Positions 8,908-18,612 of a stretch of 64,000 nt of DNA are shown here, piece by piece (positions within the stretch are counted from its first letter, which is position 1; every line of letters starts with the position of its first letter). The DNA is from Candidatus Saccharimonadota bacterium. GTDB lineage: Bacteria; Patescibacteriota; Saccharimonadia; Saccharimonadales; Saccharimonadaceae. A program made the position numbers and the translations under genes. The notes under the pieces are model-generated. The model was given only the letters and a program-made list of their open reading frames with translations. It was not told the DNA's origin and searched no databases. The stretch spans positions 1 through 64,000 of the forward strand of contig JAUMXO010000003.1 in the NCBI GenBank assembly GCA_030529135.1, read 5' to 3'.

Positions 8908-8946
8908 GTCTACAAAAAATAGCATAAGTGATATATAATATATAGT

Positions 8947-11943
8947 ATGGAAGATGATAATGGTTTGAGTGCCAATGATCCTTATCGGAATATGGATTCT
9001 GGAGAGTCGGAAATTCAGCCGGATTTTTCGAAGAATAATATAGCAAAAAAGGCACTTGGCGGAGTAGAAAAGGCGGCCAGCTTGGCGGCGGCAGTTGGTA
9101 CTGGCGGGGCTTCAGCGGGTGCTAGTGCTGGTGCGGCGGCAGGTGCAGCTGGCGAAGAGGCTGCAGCGAATGGGGCGAAAGCGGGTGCTTCAGCTGTTGG
9201 GGGTTCTGCTCAAGCTTTGAGGCCTGGAAGTATAGGAAAGGCAGTAAAAGATGGATTTAAATCTAGTGTAGCTAGCGCACAGGAAAACGAAACTAATCCT
9301 AGGGGTTTATATTCTGGTGGCGGTAACTCAGATGAGGATGATGATAGTAGTAAACCGGGCTTAAAAATGCCTGGTATTGTCAAGATGTTATTACCGATTC
9401 TCTTACTTCTATTTGGGCTAGTTGTGATTGTTTTTGTGATTATTGCTTGGCCAATTATGATGATTGGCGCAATAGACTATAATTTACAAGCAGCATTAGG
9501 GTTTACTGATACAGTAGGGATTTTGGAAAAAGTTGGCGAGGCAGTGACTGGAGAATTTCTGGCTAATGGTGAGGTGCCTCATGAGTATGCTTCGGATTTA
9601 GCCGATGCGGGAGTGCTAGTTGGGCAAGTGACCGCTAGCGGTGATTTCGTCCGAACGGATACTTACATTGCAGATATTGAATCTAAAAACGATTTAGTGG
9701 CGGCGGCGAGCGGTTTTTCTTACATTAGTCAAGAAGATGGAGAGCTGGCGGTATTATTTAACGGGAATGTGATAAAAGCAGATGATTTTATTGCGGCGGT
9801 AGAATCAGACCCAACTTTATATGCGGCTTATTCAAATGCGGCAGATATTTCGGCAAAATATTATTATGGTGAAGACGTGAATAACGTTTTTAAGGAGATG
9901 GGTATATCGCGTGGTGTGTTCAATGAGTGGGAATCTACGGGCGACTATGCTACAGACGAAGCGAGTTTTGTAGAGCTCTTGAATGGGAGCTTGAATGATG
10001 ATAGTGAGTTGGTGGTGGGTGGTGCAGATACACATAATCCAATCTATAACTTTTTGGCAGGACTTTTTCATGTCGAGAATGGGTCGTGGTGTATGGGTGG
10101 GGATGGAGAAGAATGTGAACCAAAAGATATTTCTGAACTTGATGCCAATGGAATAGTTTCTAAAACCGCAGAAGAAACAAAAGAACATCTTGTATCTTGG
10201 CATACGGGGGTCACTAATGGGGGAGAACGATTCATCGAACCGGAATATTCTGAAGATGCTACTACACGTGCAGTAGAGGTATTGAACTCGGCCGTATCAG
10301 CAAATGAACCATATTTAGCAACAAAAGTTTTTATGGCGATAGAAGAACCCATCCAAAGAGCGAGAGCCGGAGATAATGGGCCAATAAATCAGATGATGAA
10401 CGTGATTAGTAAATCGAATTCTGTTAGTTATCAGACTTCTACTGGTGGTACAGAAACAAAGAATACCTCAATTTTAGAAACGGTGAATTTTCAAGCAGCA
10501 GTGGGGGAGAAACCTTATGATGTAGATGAGGCGGCGAATTTCGGTAGAGATAGGGTGCTAAAAATTACTGATGAATGGGATGAAGAACATATTAAGGCTA
10601 ACGTTGTTAGTACTGATGGTGAAAAAAATTCTACTTCAGTGTCGAGAAATGGGACTCATGATTCGGCAAGCAAAGAAGTCTTAGGGAGAGCGACTCAAAC
10701 TTTTGATCTTGCAATATTAAAAAAGAATTCGGAGGTTTTTCAGAGTGCAATAGGTGCTAATAGATTACTTGAAGGTGGTTCGTTTTTATCTAACACTATT
10801 AACCAACGGACAATTGGTGCGATGCCTTCGGACGAGAAAAAAATTGCACAGTATGATAATGTTGTGGAGGAAACTATTGCAAGAAGAGCAGATGCGGATA
10901 GGGCCACCAAAAGTCCTTTTAATATTTCTTCACCGAATACTTTTTTAGGAAGTATAGTTCATACTATTGCTACTACAGCACTTGGTAATTCGAGTGGAGG
11001 TGGTATGATGACGGCGGCCAGCACAGCGGTTGGAGCGGCCGGTAGTGCAGTGGCAGGATTATTTAACAATACAGCCATGGCGGAAGCCTGGGATCAAAAA
11101 TTCACGACGTTGTCCGGGAATGACTGTAAAACAGTTGAAGCTACGAAAACTAAAGCAGATTTGTATTGTACTTCACATAATACAGTGGGGACTGATCATT
11201 TGGATTGGAAATTTAGTGATTGGAAAGCTAGTGAAATTGGCGGTTTTATAAACGAAGACGGTACTGTTAACGGGGAGTTAGAGAAATTTGTATTACTTGG
11301 TATGGATAGATATTCAACTGTAGGTGTGAGTAGTGCGGAAGTTTGCGACAAATATAATGATCTGTCTGGTAGTAAGTTCCGTAAATTTTTACGTATGTTT
11401 ACAGACATGATTGGCTTATATAATAAATGTAGAACTTATGAACCTGCCGGTGATCTCTTAAGTGGGTGGGTACAAGAAAATCTAGATGTACCTGAGACAA
11501 TCGCGACTGGAGCGGAGTATACTTTTGGGCCAGATGCTGGTACGGAAAACGGACTTGGTCAGGAGGGCGTAGAGCTATTTTCTGGCTACATGACTTATAA
11601 TCAGGTGAAATCCCTTCTAACGGGTACTAAAAGCGCCGTTGCGATTGCGAAAGACAATTATTATGCCGAACATCCGAAGGATGAATCAAGGGCAGGTAAA
11701 ATTGCTCGGATTTCCGGTTTAACAAAAGGTGAAGCGGAGATTGCTCTATCCTACGTAGACTATCTTAATACGATTGCAAACTATGACGCTTCAACTAGAT
11801 ACAAGTTTGGTGCGCCATTAGTGGCGATAGAAAAACCGATTCTAGAAGTACACAGTAATAAAATGACTGGGGATTTGTATGCCTGGCATCAAAAAGAGAT
11901 AGAATATAAAGCTCTTAGAAATCGTCAAGAAATTGTTTCCTAG
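8947..11943 (+). CDS. Giant membrane-anchored protein (998 aa), function unknown
   Basis: The N-terminal 140 residues are soluble and contain an Ala/Gly-rich stretch (about 38-90) of near-repeats GASAGASAGAAAGAAG. A strong hydrophobic segment follows at about 148-178. The remaining 800 residues are probably extracellular, with few cysteines clustered as possible disulfide pairs (GSWCMGGDGEECEP, NDCKTVE with DLYCTSH, EVCDKYN with LYNKCRTYE). A second weakly hydrophobic Ala/Gly-rich stretch lies near residues 670-710. The -10 box TATAAT (8934-8939) ends 7 nt before ATG: leaderless. In an episymbiont a protein of this size and topology could act at the host contact surface, but that is speculation. 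Confidence 0.7.
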   Translation: MEDDNGLSANDPYRNMDSGESEIQPDFSKNNIAKKALGGVEKAASLAAAVGTGGASAGASAGAAAGAAGEEAAANGAKAGASAVGGSAQALRPGSIGKAVKDGFKSSVASAQENETNPRGLYSGGGNSDEDDDSSKPGLKMPGIVKMLLPILLLLFGLVVIVFVIIAWPIMMIGAIDYNLQAALGFTDTVGILEKVGEAVTGEFLANGEVPHEYASDLADAGVLVGQVTASGDFVRTDTYIADIESKNDLVAAASGFSYISQEDGELAVLFNGNVIKADDFIAAVESDPTLYAAYSNAADISAKYYYGEDVNNVFKEMGISRGVFNEWESTGDYATDEASFVELLNGSLNDDSELVVGGADTHNPIYNFLAGLFHVENGSWCMGGDGEECEPKDISELDANGIVSKTAEETKEHLVSWHTGVTNGGERFIEPEYSEDATTRAVEVLNSAVSANEPYLATKVFMAIEEPIQRARAGDNGPINQMMNVISKSNSVSYQTSTGGTETKNTSILETVNFQAAVGEKPYDVDEAANFGRDRVLKITDEWDEEHIKANVVSTDGEKNSTSVSRNGTHDSASKEVLGRATQTFDLAILKKNSEVFQSAIGANRLLEGGSFLSNTINQRTIGAMPSDEKKIAQYDNVVEETIARRADADRATKSPFNISSPNTFLGSIVHTIATTALGNSSGGGMMTAASTAVGAAGSAVAGLFNNTAMAEAWDQKFTTLSGNDCKTVEATKTKADLYCTSHNTVGTDHLDWKFSDWKASEIGGFINEDGTVNGELEKFVLLGMDRYSTVGVSSAEVCDKYNDLSGSKFRKFLRMFTDMIGLYNKCRTYEPAGDLLSGWVQENLDVPETIATGAEYTFGPDAGTENGLGQEGVELFSGYMTYNQVKSLLTGTKSAVAIAKDNYYAEHPKDESRAGKIARISGLTKGEAEIALSYVDYLNTIANYDASTRYKFGAPLVAIEKPILEVHSNKMTGDLYAWHQKEIEYKALRNRQEIVS

Positions 11944-11979
11944 TTTTTATCTTAGAAATTGTGATATAATTGATATAGT

Positions 11980-12939
11980 ATGGAAGAGTTGGAAAAATTA
12001 AAACTTGAGCTCAAAAAATTAAATGCAGAATATGCAAAAATTAAAGAGATTCCGGCTGAAAAGCGTGGCGAGTTTGGACGAGATTTGAATGCTCGCAAAA
12101 TGAAAATACTCGATAAAATTATGAAGGCAGAAGAGGCACAATACGATGCAGAAGTTGTGCCACTTGATATTACTGCTCCTTGTGCACCGAACGAAAAATT
12201 ACCCGAATTATATTCGGTGCTTGATGGGTCGAGACATCCTTTAATGTCGGAGTTAGATAGAGTAATTTCGATCTATCAAATGATGGGTTTTGATGTAATG
12301 GAGAGTCGCCAACTTGACGATGAATACCATATGTTTGACTCTTTAAATTTTGCAAAAGAGCACCCAGCTCGCGATGGTTATGATACTTTCAGAACTGAAG
12401 AAGGTTATATTCCGCCGGCTCATACCTCGACGATGCAAAATCGAGTTTTAAGAGAATTTAAACATAGATTAGACGAAAATAAAGAAATCGCGGTAGTAGT
12501 CCCAGGTCGAGTCTATAGAAATGAAGATGTCGATGCTACACACGAGCATACTTTTTATCAATGCGAAGGTGTATATGTGTCGAAAGATTGCACGATGGGG
12601 CAGATGCTTGGAATTTTGCGTGAATTTTTTGAAAAATACTATGAACAAAAATTAAACATTAGGACTCAGCCAGGTTATTTTCCTTTTACGGAGCCCTCTT
12701 TAGAATTTATGATTGAAAAACCAAAATCACTTGGTGGTAAGAAAGGTGATTATCTTGAGATGCTTGGCTGCGGGATGATTCATCCAAACGTTTTAAAGAT
12801 GGCAGGAATTGATCCGGAAGTATATCATGGTTTTGCTTGGGGTGGTGGGATTGATCGTTTGGTGATGCTTAGATATGGATTGAAAGACGTAAGATATTTC
12901 GAGTCCGGGAATCTACAATTTTTAAGAGATTTTAAATAG
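11980..12939 (+). CDS. pheS: Phenylalanyl-tRNA synthetase alpha subunit
   Basis: Catalytic class II subunit of the alpha2-beta2 enzyme. Residues 1-60 are a short coiled coil. Class II motifs are seen as HTSTMQNRVLREF, PGRVYRNEDVDATHEHTFYQ (motif 2) and FAWGGGIDRLVMLRYGL (motif 3), plus EMLGCGMIHPNVL. Length 319 is slightly short because the N-terminal coiled coil is reduced. The -10 box at 11965-11970 is 9 nt upstream, so the mRNA has almost no leader. pheT follows 14 bp later. Confidence 0.97.
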   Translation: MEELEKLKLELKKLNAEYAKIKEIPAEKRGEFGRDLNARKMKILDKIMKAEEAQYDAEVVPLDITAPCAPNEKLPELYSVLDGSRHPLMSELDRVISIYQMMGFDVMESRQLDDEYHMFDSLNFAKEHPARDGYDTFRTEEGYIPPAHTSTMQNRVLREFKHRLDENKEIAVVVPGRVYRNEDVDATHEHTFYQCEGVYVSKDCTMGQMLGILREFFEKYYEQKLNIRTQPGYFPFTEPSLEFMIEKPKSLGGKKGDYLEMLGCGMIHPNVLKMAGIDPEVYHGFAWGGGIDRLVMLRYGLKDVRYFESGNLQFLRDFK

Positions 12940-12953
12940 GGGAAGGAGATTGC

Positions 12954-15302
12954 ATGAAAATTTCGCTTAATTGGATAAAAAAATATGTCAAGCCGCAAAT
13001 TTCCGATGATGAATTAATTCGGTTGAGTGGTGCAAGACTAGTAGAAGTTGAAGGAGTAATCGATGAGGCCAAAAAATACGATAACATATATGTAGTTAAA
13101 GTAGAATCAGCTGAAAAAATCCCTGACACACATTTGACACTTTGTCAAATAAATGATGGTAGCGAGGAGTTGGTGCAAGTAGTTTGCGGAGCGCCAAATG
13201 TAAGGGAGGGTATGTATGCAGTATGGATTAAGCCGGGTGCGATTGTGCCGGCTTCTGTACATGAAGATACGCCTTTTGTAATCGGCAAGCGCAAGATGCT
13301 CAATAAGTACGATTCTAATGGTATGCTGGCTGGTGCTGATGAGCTTGATTTTGGTGATGACCATTCGGGGATTGTGGAGATTGATCCGGGTATAGCAAAG
13401 CCAGGTGATTTATTGAAAGATATTTTCGAATTAGACGATAAAATACTAGAAATTGAAAATAAATCGTTGACCCATCGTCCAGACACTTTTGGAATCATTG
13501 GTTTTGCTAGAGAGGTGGCGGGAATACTTGGGGTAAGTTTTGACTATGAATATCAAGATACTACTCTAGTGCCTGGAAAAGATTTAAAAATTGAAATCAA
13601 AGATAAAAATATTGCTGCTCGCTATACGGCAGTAGTGTTAGAAAAACACGGCGAGATAAAGAAAAAATATTTGTCATGGATGGATACGATTTTATCAAAA
13701 TCTGGTATGAAGCCAATTAGTCCGATTGTGGATGTAACGAATTATTTGATGTTGCTTACTGGCCAGCCTTTACACGCATTTGATTATGATAAATTTATAA
13801 AAGTTGGCAAAACTGATAATCCAGAAATAGTAGTAAGGTTAGCTAAAAAGGGTGAAAAGATAATCTTATTAGATGATACAGAAATTATTTTAAATGAAAA
13901 CGATATCGTAATTTGTAGCGGAGAAATTCCAGTGGCTTTGGCTGGTGCGATGGGTGGAAAATCTACTATGATAGACGAAAATACGCGTAGTATTATTATA
14001 GAATCGGCTACGTTTAGCCTTTATAATATGCGAAAAACGCAGATGTCACACGGGATTTTTACAGAGGCAATTACGAGATTTACTAAAGGGCAGCCACCTT
14101 ATCAGTGCCTTAAGGTAGCGGAAGCGGCTTCAGAAATGTTGTCTGATGGATTTAGAGTGGCGGCAGTGGCTGATACCCAAAAATCTCCAGAGGCCTTGAC
14201 TAGAGTGTATGTTAGTGCAGAGGAAATCAATAATCTACTCGGTACTGATTATGACGAAAAGACAATTGCTAGGACTTTGGAAAATGTGGGATTTGGAATA
14301 AAGATAAAAAATGGAATCTTTGATGTGATTGTGCCATTGTGGCGAACGGATATTCATATCAAAGAAGACGTGATTGAAGAAGTAGGTAGATTGCTTGGAT
14401 ATGACAATATCAAGCCGGTTTTGCCACTGCATGATACAGCAGAGAAAGATAAACTTTTCTCGATAAAAAAAGAGGTGCGTGATATTCTTTCTAGTTTTGG
14501 CGCCAATGAAGTTTTGACTTATAGTTTCGTGAGCGGCAAATTAATAGAAAAAGCGGGGCAAGATACTAAGAAATCTTATAGAATTATTAATTCAATTTCG
14601 CCAGAATTGCAATACATAAGGCAATCTATTGTGCCGAGCTTACTTGATAAGGCTTATATTAATCAAAAAATACCAGTAGATAAATTTGCGATTTTTGAAA
14701 TCAATAAAGTTTATAATAAAGCATGGAGGCTGAATGCGGAAGGTGTTCCAGTGGAAAAAATGCGTCTAGGCTTTGTGCTGGCGGAGCGTAAAAATACTGG
14801 TACGGCTTTTTATGTTGCAAAAAAATTTGTTGATGAGTTCTTAAAGAGGCTAAATATTGTCGCAACATTTGAGGCTAAAGGACAAGAGACGGAAGTGAGC
14901 GAACCCTTTGAAACTAAGCGTTCGGCGGATATTATAGTAGATGGCGAGTGCATTGGTGTGGTGGGTGAGTTTAAGAATTCAGTGAGAAGAAATTTTAAAT
15001 TAGGGGATTTTCTTGCAGGGTTTGAGCTTGAATTTGATAAAATACTCGAAAAGGCTAAACCAACTAGCAGCATCGACGTTAGACCGGTAATAGAAAAACG
15101 TGATCTTACGGTTGAAACGGAAAAAACCTATGGTGAAATTATTACGAATATTGAAGATATATTAAAAAAGCATAATTTGGAGGCAGAGATTTCCCCACTG
15201 GCAATATATCAACCAGAAAATATTAAACATGTTTCGGTGCATTTAGAATTCAAACAAAAAATAAACGACGATTTGATGCAGGAATTAGAAAAGATTGCCT
15301 AG
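12954..15302 (+). CDS. pheT: Phenylalanyl-tRNA synthetase beta subunit
   Basis: Non-catalytic partner of PheS carrying tRNA-binding and editing functions. Domains in order: EMAP/OB-type tRNA-binding region (about 40-150), B3/4 editing domain (about 210-390, with ISPIVDVTNYLMLLTGQPLHAFD), B5 domain (about 405-475), the synthetase-like core with RQSIVPSLLD, and the C-terminal FDX-ACB anticodon-binding domain (about 690-782). Length 782 is normal. A clear GGAAGGAG ribosome binding site precedes the ATG; it is in operon with pheS. Confidence 0.97.
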   Translation: MKISLNWIKKYVKPQISDDELIRLSGARLVEVEGVIDEAKKYDNIYVVKVESAEKIPDTHLTLCQINDGSEELVQVVCGAPNVREGMYAVWIKPGAIVPASVHEDTPFVIGKRKMLNKYDSNGMLAGADELDFGDDHSGIVEIDPGIAKPGDLLKDIFELDDKILEIENKSLTHRPDTFGIIGFAREVAGILGVSFDYEYQDTTLVPGKDLKIEIKDKNIAARYTAVVLEKHGEIKKKYLSWMDTILSKSGMKPISPIVDVTNYLMLLTGQPLHAFDYDKFIKVGKTDNPEIVVRLAKKGEKIILLDDTEIILNENDIVICSGEIPVALAGAMGGKSTMIDENTRSIIIESATFSLYNMRKTQMSHGIFTEAITRFTKGQPPYQCLKVAEAASEMLSDGFRVAAVADTQKSPEALTRVYVSAEEINNLLGTDYDEKTIARTLENVGFGIKIKNGIFDVIVPLWRTDIHIKEDVIEEVGRLLGYDNIKPVLPLHDTAEKDKLFSIKKEVRDILSSFGANEVLTYSFVSGKLIEKAGQDTKKSYRIINSISPELQYIRQSIVPSLLDKAYINQKIPVDKFAIFEINKVYNKAWRLNAEGVPVEKMRLGFVLAERKNTGTAFYVAKKFVDEFLKRLNIVATFEAKGQETEVSEPFETKRSADIIVDGECIGVVGEFKNSVRRNFKLGDFLAGFELEFDKILEKAKPTSSIDVRPVIEKRDLTVETEKTYGEIITNIEDILKKHNLEAEISPLAIYQPENIKHVSVHLEFKQKINDDLMQELEKIA

Positions 15303-15351
15303 ATTGAAAGTATTTATTTGCATTTTATGATACTTATGCTAAAATAAAGAC

Positions 15352-16368
15352 ATGATTTTACTCGATTCGGTTACGAAACGATATCCTGGTGATGCCGATC
15401 CGGCACTTGATGACGTGTCTCTTCATATTGAACCGAATGAATTTGTGTTTTTGGTTGGAAAATCTGGAGCAGGGAAATCTACTCTCATTAAAATGCTTAC
15501 AAAAGAGGAAATCCCAGATTCTGGTAAGATTGTTGTAGGTGGTATAGATCTTGATTACGTGAAAAAACGTCATATCCCAGGGTATAGGAGGAGACTTGGG
15601 GTAGTATTCCAAGATTTTAAGCTCTTACCAAGAAGAACAGTTTATGAAAATGTTGCTTTTGCATTGGAAATCATTGGTATGAGTGGTAAAGATATTAGAA
15701 AGACTGTGCCAAAAGTACTGGAGCTGGTAGATTTGTTAGACCAAGCGAAAAAATTTCCTGATCAGCTATCTGGTGGGCAAAAGCAAAGAGTTTCGATTGC
15801 ACGTAGTGTGGCGAGACAGCCGAAAATTTTAATTGCGGATGAGCCGACTGGTCAGCTTGATAAATTGACTACAGCGGAAATCATTGATCTTTTAAGAAAA
15901 ATTAATGATTTTGGAACAACGATATTAGTAACGACTCATAATGAGAATATCGTAAACAATTTGCAAAAGCGTGTAGTGACTTTGAAAAATGGTAAAATTG
16001 TGAATGATCAAAAGAATAATGGTATTTATAAGCTTGATGAGTCTCCTGTTCCAGAAAAACCTGAGCGAATTATTCAAGCGCCTGGTCATGCTTTAAAGCA
16101 GCAGCCACCAAAACAGCAGTTTGTAAAGCCTCAACCACCGATTGTGATAAAAACTACTACGACCGAACTTAATACCATGAGGCCCGTGGACGAAAAAAAG
16201 ATGTCGGTAAAAAAGCCACCGATAACAAGGGCTCAATCGATTATGAAAGAAAGTCCGAAAACCGAAAAGGCCAAGGCGATTAGTAAAGCGAAAGCAAAAA
16301 CGATGCCAACCATAACAGAAAAACCGACGATTCAAAGAAAGAGAGTAACAAAAAGTAATGTAATTTAA
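15352..16368 (+). CDS. ftsE: Cell-division ABC ATPase FtsE with C-terminal tail
   Basis: ATPase that with FtsX couples the divisome to a wall hydrolase. Walker A is GKSGAGKST (about residue 38), the Q-loop region is VVFQDFKLLP, the signature is LSGGQKQRVSIARS, and Walker B is ILIADEPTGQLD; the switch His is in VTTHNENIV. The ATPase ends near residue 222. The remaining 115 residues are a Pro/Lys/Thr-rich tail not found in ordinary FtsE. The -10 box TAAAAT (15340-15345) ends 6 nt before ATG: leaderless. ftsX follows immediately. Confidence 0.93.
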   Translation: MILLDSVTKRYPGDADPALDDVSLHIEPNEFVFLVGKSGAGKSTLIKMLTKEEIPDSGKIVVGGIDLDYVKKRHIPGYRRRLGVVFQDFKLLPRRTVYENVAFALEIIGMSGKDIRKTVPKVLELVDLLDQAKKFPDQLSGGQKQRVSIARSVARQPKILIADEPTGQLDKLTTAEIIDLLRKINDFGTTILVTTHNENIVNNLQKRVVTLKNGKIVNDQKNNGIYKLDESPVPEKPERIIQAPGHALKQQPPKQQFVKPQPPIVIKTTTTELNTMRPVDEKKMSVKKPPITRAQSIMKESPKTEKAKAISKAKAKTMPTITEKPTIQRKRVTKSNVI

Positions 16369-16371
16369 TGG

Positions 16372-17418
16372 ATGAAAAAGATGGGCAGAGAAGAATTTAA
16401 AATGAAAGATGAAAAAAGTTTAAAGAAGGACTCTAAGCGCGGTCTTAAAGTGATGCATCGTTCGAAAAAATACCATCCAATCAGAAATGAGGGACGGGTT
16501 ATTAAATATGGAGCTAAGGGCTTTCTTAGAAATTTTTGGCTATCTAGTGCAGCGACTATCGTGATGGCGATTACGATGATCATTCTCTTTATAACGATTG
16601 TGGCGAGTGTGATTTTGACTAGTACTGCTGAAATGATGCGGGATAAAATTGATATTACAATTTATTTTAAGCCTAACACTTCAGATGAAACTTTGGCGGA
16701 ACTTTCAAATATTATCTCGAAGGATAGCAATATAAAAAGCGTAGTAGTGTCGAATTCTGAGCAGGAATATGAAAAATTTTTGAGCGAGAATGCTGAAAGT
16801 GAAGAAATTATCAATATTTTAGATGATGAAATGAAAAAATTGATGGTAGATAATATGCAGGCGACAATGCGGATAAAAGTTTATAACATTGATGACATCC
16901 AGAGTATAAAAGACATCGTAGAGAATGAAGAAACTTTTGTGGCGAATTTAGATGACGATTTTTCGCCGACCTATGATGTAAATCGAGCGGAAATTGCTAC
17001 CATTACGTCATGGGCGCAAATTGCACGAACTGGTGGTATTATTTTGGCTATAGTTTTCTTGGTAGTTTCGGTTTTGATTGTATTTTCTACGATCAGGATG
17101 GCAATCTTTTCGAGGCGTGAAGAAATTTATATGATGAAGCTAGTGGGTGCAGACAAGAGCTTTATTCGTGGTCCATTCTTAGTAGAAGCGGAGATTTGTG
17201 GGCTGATTGCGGGTGTAGTAGCGGCAACTGCGAGCTATTTTGGCTTTATGTTTCTAGCTCCTAAATTAACTGGATATGGAATTGATGTTAGTGTGATACT
17301 AGATGTTCTAGAATCAAACAAACTAATTATAGTTTATTTAGTATTTATTGCAGGCGGGCTTTTGATTGGCAGAATTTCAGCTGGACTTGCGGTATCAAAA
17401 TATTTGCACAAAGCATAA
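16372..17418 (+). CDS. ftsX: Cell-division permease-like protein FtsX
   Basis: Four-helix membrane partner of FtsE. A basic cytoplasmic N-terminus (1-60) precedes TM1 (about 62-85), a long extracellular loop (about 86-215, with the ITIYFKPNTS strand typical of FtsX), then three more helices in the FtsX domain (TM2 about 222-245, TM3 about 270-295, TM4 about 320-340). The start lies 3 nt after the ftsE stop without a clear Shine-Dalgarno, and a second in-frame ATG follows at 16381; coupling is likely. The extracellular loop normally binds the coiled coil of a wall hydrolase, encoded next. Confidence 0.93.
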   Translation: MKKMGREEFKMKDEKSLKKDSKRGLKVMHRSKKYHPIRNEGRVIKYGAKGFLRNFWLSSAATIVMAITMIILFITIVASVILTSTAEMMRDKIDITIYFKPNTSDETLAELSNIISKDSNIKSVVVSNSEQEYEKFLSENAESEEIINILDDEMKKLMVDNMQATMRIKVYNIDDIQSIKDIVENEETFVANLDDDFSPTYDVNRAEIATITSWAQIARTGGIILAIVFLVVSVLIVFSTIRMAIFSRREEIYMMKLVGADKSFIRGPFLVEAEICGLIAGVVAATASYFGFMFLAPKLTGYGIDVSVILDVLESNKLIIVYLVFIAGGLLIGRISAGLAVSKYLHKA

Positions 17419-17439
17419 AGCTTATGCTATAATATAAAT

Positions 17440-18585
17440 ATGACTAGAAAAAATAAAAACAGCTATAAAAGAATCTTTGGGTATAGTTTTATTATGACCT
17501 TAGTGGCACTCTTAACGATTTTTACAGTAAAGACGAGTGCGTATAATTGTAAACCTGGCGACACCGAGTGTGAAGCGGCTAAAGCTAATATGCAACAAAA
17601 CCAAGCCGCAGCGAATGAATTTTCGAATAAAGCGGATTCGGTGGCTGGAGTAATTGATCAGCTAAATTCCGAAATCGGTAGTCTGAACGGAGAGATTGCG
17701 GCTAGTGAAAATAAAATTAAAGAGCTTAAAGTACAAATTACAGAGACTGAGCAAAAATTATCAGAGACTCAAGCAGCACTTGCTGAAATGTTAGTGAATA
17801 TGCATTTTAGTGGTGATTCGGAACCAATTACGATTCTGGCTGGGAGTAAGTCTATTTCTGATTATGCTGAAAAACAAGCTCGTGAAGACGTAGCGAAGCA
17901 AGAAATTACTGCAGCGAGTGAGCGAGTGAAAACTATGAGAGAAGAATTGCAGGCCAAAAAAGATGAGGCCGAGCAGACCTTGGAGTCGCTTGAGGGCAAA
18001 CGTACTTTGGTGGCTTCAAAGCGTGAAACTCAAAAATCTTTAATGGCAGAGTATGAGAAGAATGCTGACGAAGCTTCTGCGTTAGCTTCTTATTGGGAAG
18101 AGCAATTAAAAGCGTTAGCTTGGACGCCGCCTTCTAATTCTGTCGGGAATGGTAGCCGTTCGTGGGGCGCTAATAATACTTATCCGTATCGCTATAATTG
18201 TCCACAAGATAATGTGCGTTACTCAGCGTATGGTGGTGCAGTTTGCCAGTGTACAAGTTATGCTAGCTATAAGGCGCAGGAAAGGTGGGGAATTGTAAAT
18301 ACTTGGGGCGGGCATGCTTATAATTATGTAAATGCGGTAGGCTATACAGTACCAAGTACCGGTATTAGAACTTATGTTGACAAAAATCCAGCGCCTAATA
18401 CGATTGCGATTCAACTAGGCGGTAGTTATGGTCACGTGATGTGGGTAGAGAGTGTGAATGCAAATGGCTCAATCAATGTGACTGAATATAACGTAAACTG
18501 GCCTTCAATTGGATGTTATCTTGGTGATTTCTGCTCTCGTAATAATGTAGGTTCTGCGGGAACCTGGTTCTTGCATTTCGATTAA
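17440..18585 (+). CDS. Coiled-coil CHAP peptidoglycan hydrolase (PcsB-like)
   Basis: Likely the FtsEX-activated septal wall hydrolase. A signal/anchor segment (13-33) is followed by a long coiled coil (about 45-225, heptads rich in Glu, Lys, Ala). A CHAP amidase/endopeptidase domain follows (about 245-381) with catalytic Cys in CQCTSYASYKAQ and His in YGHVMWVESV. This architecture and its place after ftsEX match streptococcal PcsB. The -10 box TATAAT (17428-17433) ends 6 nt before ATG, so it can be expressed separately as a leaderless mRNA. Confidence 0.9.
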   Translation: MTRKNKNSYKRIFGYSFIMTLVALLTIFTVKTSAYNCKPGDTECEAAKANMQQNQAAANEFSNKADSVAGVIDQLNSEIGSLNGEIAASENKIKELKVQITETEQKLSETQAALAEMLVNMHFSGDSEPITILAGSKSISDYAEKQAREDVAKQEITAASERVKTMREELQAKKDEAEQTLESLEGKRTLVASKRETQKSLMAEYEKNADEASALASYWEEQLKALAWTPPSNSVGNGSRSWGANNTYPYRYNCPQDNVRYSAYGGAVCQCTSYASYKAQERWGIVNTWGGHAYNYVNAVGYTVPSTGIRTYVDKNPAPNTIAIQLGGSYGHVMWVESVNANGSINVTEYNVNWPSIGCYLGDFCSRNNVGSAGTWFLHFD

Positions 18586-18612
18586 TAAAGTTAATGTGGT
18601 AGAATAGTAGAT

